The notes under the pieces were generated by a model. The model ran no database searches, was not told the DNA's origin, and saw only the letters and a list, made by a program, of their open reading frames with translations. The position numbers and the translations under genes are program-made. Shown piece after piece: positions 58,970 to 64,000 of a stretch of DNA of 64,000 bases; position 1 is the stretch's first letter, and every line of letters starts with the position of its first letter. The DNA is from Chloroflexota bacterium (GTDB taxonomy: Bacteria; Chloroflexota; Ktedonobacteria; Ktedonobacterales; JADMIN01): NCBI GenBank assembly GCA_021323855.1, contig JAJPKE010000045.1:586663-650662 (forward strand). Direction: 5' to 3'.

Positions 58970-59626
58970 ATGGCACAGTTGCAGACACTCGATATCCAGG
59001 CGCCACACGGCATGCTGGAAGGACTGCTGCGGCTGCCGGATAACCAGGAGCAGGCGCGGATGGCGGCGCTGGTCTGCCACCCACATCCGATAGGCGGCGG
59101 CACCATGCACAATAAGGTGGTCTTTCGCGTGGCGCAGGCGTTGGGAGATCTCGGCATGCCGGTGCTCCGGTTCAATTTTCGCGGCGTCGGGCGTAGCACT
59201 GGCGCCTTTGACGAAGGGCGCGGCGAGGCGGACGACGTGCGTACCGCGCTCGATGAACTGGCGCGGCGTTTCCCCGCGCTGCCGCTCTGCCTGGCAGGTT
59301 TCTCCTTCGGCTCGTGGGTAGGATTGCCGGTCGGTTGCGCCGACGAGCGTGTGCGCCAACTGATTGGCGTGGGGGTGCCGGTCGCCACACTCATGAGCGA
59401 TGTACTGACCGGCTGCGTAAAACACAAGCTCATCGTGCAGGGCGAGCAGGACCAATATGGGGGAGCGGAACAATTGCGCGCGTGGTTCGAGCGTATCCCA
59501 GAGCCAAAGCAACTGGCAATTGTCCCCGCCGCCGATCACTTCTTCCTCAACCAGCAATCCCAACTCTATCAAGCCGTCTATGATTACTTCGCCGCCGGCC
59601 ATTCGGTTCTAGGGTCCTTCATGTGA
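58970..59626 (+). CDS. Alpha/beta hydrolase (dienelactone hydrolase-like)
   Basis: 218 residues. The oxyanion region ALVCHPHPIGGGTMHNKVV, the nucleophile elbow LAGFSFGSWVGL with G-x-S-x-G, and the end-acid and His (GEQDQYGG, ADHFFLNQ) give a complete triad. The HPHPxxGG-xMxN pattern is typical of an uncharacterised alpha/beta hydrolase group often annotated CocE/NonD-like. The substrate is unknown. The 294-bp gap before it (58676-58969) shows no clear promoter. Confidence 0.88.
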   Translation: MAQLQTLDIQAPHGMLEGLLRLPDNQEQARMAALVCHPHPIGGGTMHNKVVFRVAQALGDLGMPVLRFNFRGVGRSTGAFDEGRGEADDVRTALDELARRFPALPLCLAGFSFGSWVGLPVGCADERVRQLIGVGVPVATLMSDVLTGCVKHKLIVQGEQDQYGGAEQLRAWFERIPEPKQLAIVPAADHFFLNQQSQLYQAVYDYFAAGHSVLGSFM

Positions 59627-59756
59627 GAGTGATAGCCCAACAGAGATGGCCATTCGGGCTAGCCAGCGCATGACCCAGCCAGCCTGAGCTGTGCATCAAG
59701 AGCGACGATTTTATCGCATTTTCGGCCAATTCCTCAGATTTGCCCTCGATACCCGC

Positions 59757-59785
59757 TTGACAAGAAGGCGTGATTGCGGCATACT
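59757..59785 (+). promoter_or_regulatory. Promoter of secreted SGNH hydrolase
   Basis: TTGACA (59757-59762), 17-base spacer, CATACT (59780-59785). The start near 59792 leaves a 5' leader of about 254 nt before the ATG at 60046. Confidence 0.7.
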
Positions 59786-59801
59786 TGCCCATGTCAAGCA
59801 G

Positions 59802-59824
59802 TCAACCGCGACGTTTGCGGTTGA
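59802..59824 (+). other. Strong hairpin at the start of the SGNH leader
   Basis: TCAACCGC pairs with GCGGTTGA (8 perfect pairs, 7-base loop) about 10 nt after the presumed transcription start. It may protect the mRNA end or control expression. The rest of the 419-bp gap 59627-60045 shows nothing else I can support. Confidence 0.5.
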
Positions 59825-60045
59825 GTCAGGCGGGATCAATGGGCTTCCAATGCTGCTGTCCCCAGAGCCGCTATGTCTCCTGCAAGCGACGCCATCGCTC
59901 TCGCCAGCGCGCCGCGCGTTCCCCGCCGCTCCAAAAACATCCATCAACTTCGCCATCCCATCGAATTCCCAGGTTGGTTCCGCTTCAGGACAACACTGGA
60001 TATCCCCGGCATGATTGCCACCAAGATCCATAGGAGAAGTTGTTG

Positions 60046-60894
60046 ATGCCCAGATATTCCTTCCGCTCGCTTCAGATCACGCATCTCCGGCGCATCATGA
60101 CACCCTTCGCGCTGGCGTTTCTCCTGGTCAGTTCGTTGACCATCGGCTTCACCGTGAAAACGGCCCACGCCTCTGGTTTCATCGGCCCCAAGCACTATTA
60201 CATGGCTATCGGCAACTCTATCAGTTTCGGCTATCAGCCAGACCTGAACTGGGCCGATGGCTACACAACCGATTGGGCCAACCAGATGCAACAGCGTGAC
60301 TCCGGCCTGGAGTATGATAACCTTGCCTGCCCAGGCGAGACCACCACGACCTTCCTGAATGGCGGCTGTCCGTACTGGTATATTCGCAAATATTTCTATA
60401 CCGGCTCACAGATGTCGGCGGCGCTCACCTATCTCTCGCAGCACGCTGGTCAGGTCAGCCCGGTCAGTCTGGATATCGGCGCGAACGATCTGCTGCCATG
60501 CTACTCCAATGGGAGCATCAACACCTCCTGCGGCAATAGCGCGCTGAATACCGTGCGGACGAATCTGCCGATCATCGTCTCGAAAATCAAGAACGCGCTG
60601 CACGGCACTGGCGACTTTTTCCTGATGAACTACTACGATCCCTATCAGAACGCCGCCCCGAGTACGCTGACGTGGGTGAACCAACTGAACAGCATCATTG
60701 CACAGGTGGGCCAGCAATATGGCGTGCCCGTCGTGGATGTTGCCAGTATCTACCACACCAGCAGCTACCCCAATGGCGGCAACCCTGCCATCTGCAACTG
60801 GACATGGTATTGCAGCATCTTCAGCGATATCCACCCCAATAGCAACGGCTACACGGCTATTGCCGGTGGGTTCGAGTCGCTCTCCGGCTATTGA
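60046..60894 (+). CDS. Secreted SGNH/GDSL-type hydrolase
   Basis: 282 residues with a signal-anchor region (hydrophobic at about 18-37, then AHASG as a possible cleavage site). SGNH blocks: block I reads MAIGNSISFGYQ with Ser58, where GNS replaces the usual GDS; the oxyanion Gly/Asn are in DIGANDLL; and the Asp-His pair is in DIHPNSNGY (Asp261, His263). An esterase or lipase role outside the cell is likely. The ATG at 60046 has AGGAG 9 bases before it; a TTG at 60040 is too near the ribosome site. Confidence 0.85.
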   Translation: MPRYSFRSLQITHLRRIMTPFALAFLLVSSLTIGFTVKTAHASGFIGPKHYYMAIGNSISFGYQPDLNWADGYTTDWANQMQQRDSGLEYDNLACPGETTTTFLNGGCPYWYIRKYFYTGSQMSAALTYLSQHAGQVSPVSLDIGANDLLPCYSNGSINTSCGNSALNTVRTNLPIIVSKIKNALHGTGDFFLMNYYDPYQNAAPSTLTWVNQLNSIIAQVGQQYGVPVVDVASIYHTSSYPNGGNPAICNWTWYCSIFSDIHPNSNGYTAIAGGFESLSGY

Positions 60895-60950
60895 TCTGGC
60901 AATAGTGTGATGCCAGTAACAAAACTGCTGCTGGGCGGTAATTGGTGCCG

Positions 60951-61811
60951 CTAGGCAAGCCCAGTCAGTTGCTCGCAGACGGCCCACAGACGACGGGCGG
61001 CTTCTTCGTCATACGAGGCGGCGGATGAACGCGCAGGCTTCTGCTTGACGAAATAGACACCGCTCGTCGTCGCCACTTCTGGGGATGTCGCCAGGTATAT
61101 CGTGGTCTCTGCGCCGCGTTCCGGGCTGATGGCAAAGGGCTGCACGAGTGTCATTGCCAGGCGCATGAACGGACCACTTTTGCCGAAGTTCGTGGCGACG
61201 AAGCCGGGATGCAGCGTATTGGCCGTCACCTCTTGCCCCTTCAACCGGCGCGCAAGCTCGTAGGTGAAGAGGATATCGGCGAGTTTCGACTGCCCATACA
61301 CGCGCAGGCCACGATACCGGTGGTGTTGCTGTTGCAGATCATCAAAGGGGATAGTTGCACCGGCATGCGCCATCGAAGCGACGGTGATGATGCGCGCTGG
61401 CGCGCTCGCTTGCAGTGTGGGAAGGAGGAGATTGGTCAGCAGGAATGGGGAGAGGACGTTTAAGGCAAAGGTCATCTCTAAGCCGTCGGCGGTCTCCTGG
61501 CGCGACCAGAAGACCGCTCCGGCGTTGTTGATAAGGACGTGCAGGCGTTCGTAACGGTCTGTCGCTTCTTTCGCCAGCCGGCGCACCTGCTCCAGTGATG
61601 AGAGATCGGCGATCAGGAAATCAACGGCGTTGTTGCCGGTTTCCTGGCGGATGCGGGTAACGCAGGCTTCGGCGCGTTCGGGGCTGCGTGCTACCAACGC
61701 GACAGTGGCGCCACGCCGCGCCAACTCCCGCGCCGTGATGTAGCCGATGCCGGAGGTCGCGCCGGTTATCAGGCAGATGCGGTCGCGCATCTCATCGCTC
61801 GCTGTTGCCAT
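60951..61811 (-). CDS. Short-chain dehydrogenase/reductase
   Basis: 286 residues: TGATSGIGYITA (TGxxxGIG, cofactor loop), LINNAGAVF (NNAG), the catalytic Ser in VASMAHAG, YGQSKLADI (Tyr-xxx-Lys), then HPGFVATNF. The sequence resembles retinol-dehydrogenase-like (WWOX/RDH) SDRs. Substrate is unknown. The start at 61811 (MATASDEMRD) has AGGAG 10 bases before it. Confidence 0.9.
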   Translation of the reverse strand: MATASDEMRDRICLITGATSGIGYITARELARRGATVALVARSPERAEACVTRIRQETGNNAVDFLIADLSSLEQVRRLAKEATDRYERLHVLINNAGAVFWSRQETADGLEMTFALNVLSPFLLTNLLLPTLQASAPARIITVASMAHAGATIPFDDLQQQHHRYRGLRVYGQSKLADILFTYELARRLKGQEVTANTLHPGFVATNFGKSGPFMRLAMTLVQPFAISPERGAETTIYLATSPEVATTSGVYFVKQKPARSSAASYDEEAARRLWAVCEQLTGLA

Positions 61812-61906
61812 GTCCTCTATCGCTCCTAAGAACCTTGCGCGTATGAGCGCAGAACATTGTTGGATTCCCTTCACAATCTGTAGCAGGTTTTTACACTGTT
61901 TGGCAA

Positions 61907-61924
61907 CATGAGCAGCATGAGCAG
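61907..61924. repeat. 9-bp tandem repeat (perfect pair)
   Basis: CATGAGCAG twice, between the SDR and rpoD genes, 95 bp upstream of the SDR start. Confidence 0.85.
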
Positions 61925-61960
61925 GACATGGCGATATTGTACTCCGCTAGCCATTCATGC

Positions 61961-61997
61961 AAAAAATGGGTCTGACCAAGCTAACTCAGTCAGACCC
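61961..61997 (-). terminator. Rho-independent terminator of rpoD/sigA
   Basis: On the - strand GGGTCTGAC / GTCAGACCC (9 pairs) followed by ATTTTTT. Confidence 0.9.
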
Positions 61998-62016
61998 GTG
62001 ACAATACTTGTGCAGG

Positions 62017-63252
62017 CTAGCTGCGCAGCCGCTCCAAGACCTTTGGGTGGCGCAGCTTCGCCAGCGCGCCGGCCTCGATCTGGCGCACGCGCTCGCGCGT
62101 GATGCCAAGCTGGCGGCCAACCTGCTCCAATGGGAAGGTATGGCCGGTGTTGCCCAGCCCAAAGCGCAGTTGCAGCACCAACCGCTCACGCGGCGTCAGC
62201 ACGTCTTCGAGGACATCCTGCACCTCTTGCTTCATCGTGCGCGTGGTGGCGGCCTCTTCCGGCGAGGTGCTGGCTTCATCGGCCAGCACGTCACCTAGCT
62301 CCTGCTCCTCGTCCTCACCGACGGGAAGCTCCAGGGAAATCGGTGTGCCTGGGGCGGCCTCCAACTCGTGAAGTCGCTCGACATCAATTCCCAGCGCGTC
62401 CGCCAACTCGAACTCGGTCGGTTCGCGGCCCATCTCCTGTACGAGCCGCTGCCGCTCGCGCCGCACACGATTCAGCGCGGTGTTGACATAGACTGGCAGG
62501 CGAATTGCCCGCCCTTTGTCTGCGACAGCGCGGCTGATGGCCTGGCGAATCCACCACGTTGCATGTGTGCTGAAGCGGTGCCCCCGGCGCCAATCGTAGC
62601 GCTGAACGGCGCGCATCAAACCGATATTGCCCTCCTGGATCAAGTCCAGCAGGGAAAGGCCCCGGCCAACATAGCGTTTGGCGATGCTAACGACCAGGCG
62701 TAGATTGGCCAGGACAAATTGCTGTACCGCTTCTTTATCGCCAGCTTCAATGCGCTTCGCAAGATCAATTTCTTGCGCATGGCTGAGCATAGGAACGCGG
62801 CCAATCTCCCGCAGATACGCGGTGATGGCATCTACCTCCGCCGCTTCGCCACGTTCGGCGGCACGCGCCACTTCCTGCACCCGGCGCAGCCGCGCAGCAC
62901 TCACATCCGCTTCGTCTGGCAAATCTACGAGCGGTACGCTATCCGTTTCCATGGCATGAATGCCATTTCCAATAGCTTCGTCTTCCCGCACGCGAGCCTC
63001 CTCTTCCTCGTCGTCGACGATGTCAACGTCCGCGGCAAGGAGCTGCTCAACGGCAGCATCGAGGTCGCTCAGCTCCTCGATTTCCGGCGCCACGTCATCT
63101 TCTTCGTGATCATCGAATGCCAAAGGATGCGTCTCCGCAGCGTCCGAAGGCGTTTTGCGTAGCGCAGCCTCTAACTCTGCCCTGCGTATATATCCTCGCT
63201 TTCGCCCTTCTTCGATCAGGCGCGCGACATCTTGGTTGTTGGTGGTATCCAT
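62017..63252 (-). CDS. rpoD: RNA polymerase sigma factor RpoD/SigA
   Basis: About 411 residues. Visible regions: a 1.1-like N-part (VARLIEEGRKRGYIRRAELEAAL), an acidic insert, region 1.2 (DAITAYLREIGRVPMLSHAQEIDLAKRIEAGD), region 2 (LRLVVSIAKRYVGRGLSLLDLIQEGNIGLMRAVQRYDWRRGHRFSTHATWWIRQAISRAV), region 3, and region 4 (LTPRERLVLQLRFGLGNTGHTFPLEQVGRQLGITRERVRQIEAGALAKLRHP). It recognises housekeeping promoters of the TTGACA-TATAAT type seen in this window. The start is uncertain: ATG at 63252 is used since region 1.1 follows at once, but no ribosome site is evident and in-frame codons lie upstream. Confidence 0.93.
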   Translation of the reverse strand: MDTTNNQDVARLIEEGRKRGYIRRAELEAALRKTPSDAAETHPLAFDDHEEDDVAPEIEELSDLDAAVEQLLAADVDIVDDEEEEARVREDEAIGNGIHAMETDSVPLVDLPDEADVSAARLRRVQEVARAAERGEAAEVDAITAYLREIGRVPMLSHAQEIDLAKRIEAGDKEAVQQFVLANLRLVVSIAKRYVGRGLSLLDLIQEGNIGLMRAVQRYDWRRGHRFSTHATWWIRQAISRAVADKGRAIRLPVYVNTALNRVRRERQRLVQEMGREPTEFELADALGIDVERLHELEAAPGTPISLELPVGEDEEQELGDVLADEASTSPEEAATTRTMKQEVQDVLEDVLTPRERLVLQLRFGLGNTGHTFPLEQVGRQLGITRERVRQIEAGALAKLRHPKVLERLRS

Positions 63253-63488
63253 TGTAGGCACGTTGTTCATCCACCGGGCCAGTAGCGTGTCATCACACGC
63301 ATACCAGCAATCGCTCATGCAGACACGTATCATACGCTTTACGGGTAACAACGCACTCACCACAGAGACGTTTGCCCCCACAGACATATGACACATCACT
63401 GCGAAAACAATGCCACCAGAGCAGGGAAGGGTGGCGCGCTTCTACTTACTGAAGAATAGAGCGCCCATCACCCCGCATGGTTTCACCT

Positions 63489-63494
63489 ATTATA
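63489..63494 (-). promoter_or_regulatory. Candidate -10 box of rpoD/sigA
   Basis: TATAAT on the - strand (complement of 63489-63494), about 240 bp before the chosen start. No good -35 at 16-18 bases. Confidence 0.4.
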
Positions 63495-63664
63495 CGAAAT
63501 TGCGCTACAGGTGGTTACACAAATACATATCATACATCATCAGCCGCCACATTGCCGTGGCGCATGACACAAAAATGACTTACTAGAGAATCGTAGCGTA
63601 TGAACAGACATTTTTGCCACCATCATGCCCTTCTTCTCATTCTTTCTCCCTTCCTCACGCAGAT

Positions 63665-63699
63665 AGGCCCGGTCGCGCTTTCCGCGCTCAACCGGGCCT
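63665..63699. other. Strong hairpin in the gap upstream of rpoD
   Basis: AGGCCCGGT pairs with ACCGGGCCT (9 pairs) around a smaller GCGC/GCGC stem. There is no U-run on either strand, so it is a stable palindrome, possibly a boundary element. The 568-bp gap 63253-63820 holds no gene I accept. Confidence 0.5.
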
Positions 63700-63760
63700 C
63701 GCATAGCCTGGATTACCAATCTCATGCCGCCAGCGCAGCCGAACCGAGAGCCTGACTACA

Positions 63761-63778
63761 ACCAGAGAAACCAGAGAA
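63761..63778. repeat. 9-bp tandem repeat (perfect pair)
   Basis: ACCAGAGAA twice, in untranslated sequence. Confidence 0.85.
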
Positions 63779-63820
63779 ACAGCGAACAACCACATACGAT
63801 ATATGATAGAAACGGAAGAT

Positions 63821-64000
63821 TTACCTCGATTTTGCCGGGCGAGGCAAAAAGCAGAGGATAGGCGCTCGCGCTCTGCTCAGATGAACGAGAGAGAGCCAAG
63901 CCGTGCGACCATTAGGAGCGGTGCGCTGAATGCGTTGCCGCATGTACACGTCACGCCCTAGCAACCCAGTCATCTGCTGGGGGTCTTTTGTGGTGGGACG
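63821..64000 (-). CDS. Possible partial coding region entering from the right edge
   Basis: A frame open from the window edge to a TAA at 63821, giving 59 residues ending RPAKSR. The first part (DPQQMTGLLGRDVYMRQRI) is protein-like; the last 30 residues are rich in Arg, Leu and Ser and less convincing. A hairpin AGCAGAG/CTCTGCT (63850-63877) lies inside. It could be the tail of a gene upstream of rpoD, or chance. Confidence 0.25.
   Translation of the reverse strand, partial: RPTTKDPQQMTGLLGRDVYMRQRIQRTAPNGRTAWLSLVHLSRARAPILCFLPRPAKSR

Noticed and set aside
59691..60014. 107-codon frame upstream of the SGNH gene
   Set aside because: It lies in the leader downstream of a strong promoter and has no ribosome site or domain-like sequence.
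10562..63778. CRISPR arrays
   Set aside because: The repeats are 9 bp, adjacent without spacers, and differ from site to site; no cas genes are present.
63850..64000. T-box or other riboswitch at the right edge
   Set aside because: GAGAGAGCC and TGGTGGGACG recall T-box pieces, and a CCCAG/CTGGG hairpin is followed by TCTTTT, but the first hairpin contradicts a stem I and the window ends before an antiterminator could be judged.

Overview
The window looks like chromosomal DNA of a GC-rich soil or thermophile-type member of the Chloroflexota, most likely Ktedonobacteria-like. That placement is inference from gene style, not from a marker tree. The grounds are a very large STAND-ATPase/BTAD regulator, an ECF sigma factor with a C-terminal zinc-ribbon tail, several zinc-ribbon membrane proteins, an NHLP-clan Os1348-like small protein, a DUF5658 protein, and secreted proteins with long 5' leaders. 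It is ordinary chromosome with many short transcription units. No rRNA, CRISPR array, prophage or intact insertion sequence is visible. There is one tRNA gene, tRNA-Val(CAC).

Layout. 1-12 kb: edge-truncated MFS exporter, ECF sigma factor with zinc ribbons, thiolase, a secreted HExxE protein behind a structured leader, SRPBCC protein, FtsH, a membrane-bound alpha/beta hydrolase, and a divergent HicA / XRE-HicB toxin-antitoxin pair. 12-28 kb: nitroreductase, a polytopic membrane protein, DUF1269 protein, adenosine deaminase, a chloramphenicol-phosphotransferase-like kinase, a DUF3267 membrane zincin, GNAT, tRNA-Val, GH38 alpha-mannosidase, zinc-ribbon protein, tail-anchored protein, nicotinamidase, SHOCT protein, NrtR-like Nudix regulator, cupin and GNAT. 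28-40 kb: alcohol dehydrogenase remnant, membrane-anchored GH3 hexosaminidase-like enzyme, Upp, MarR coupled to a zinc-ribbon membrane protein, LCP-family enzyme, and a locus made of a 1131-residue BTAD regulator followed by two very small genes. 40-54 kb: nadB-nadC-nadA operon, VOC protein, AlkA-like glycosylase, threonine synthase-like enzyme, orphan nucleotidyltransferase, TetR regulator with its DHA2 efflux pump, a second MFS protein carrying an in-frame palindromic repeat, MBL hydrolase and DUF2442. 53-64 kb: HflX, DUF5658, RpiA, two tandem aquaporins, alpha/beta hydrolase, SGNH hydrolase, SDR, and the RpoD/SigA sigma factor.

Working together. NAD synthesis is well represented: the de novo operon nadBCA, nicotinamidase, and an NrtR-like regulator, with a nested palindrome just after the nadB promoter. 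Efflux is represented by three MFS proteins. The DHA2 pump has a consensus promoter bracketed by two perfect copies of CAATCA-NN-TGATTG, and a weaker copy sits at the tetR start, so this regulatory unit is well supported by sequence alone.

Most unusual patterns. (1) Tandem 9-bp direct repeats occur at about 17 unrelated places, mostly at gene ends or between genes, ten of them perfect; this is far more than chance predicts. (2) A BTAD regulator is followed by a small single-span peptide gene and an Os1348-like gene, with a SARP-like pair of direct repeats at an 11-bp period just before them. (3) A multi-unit palindromic repeat sits in frame inside an MFS transporter gene. (4) A divergent hicA / XRE-hicB pair has both -35 boxes inside one inverted repeat. 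(5) Two genes for exported proteins have 5' leaders of about 250-400 nt that contain strong hairpins.
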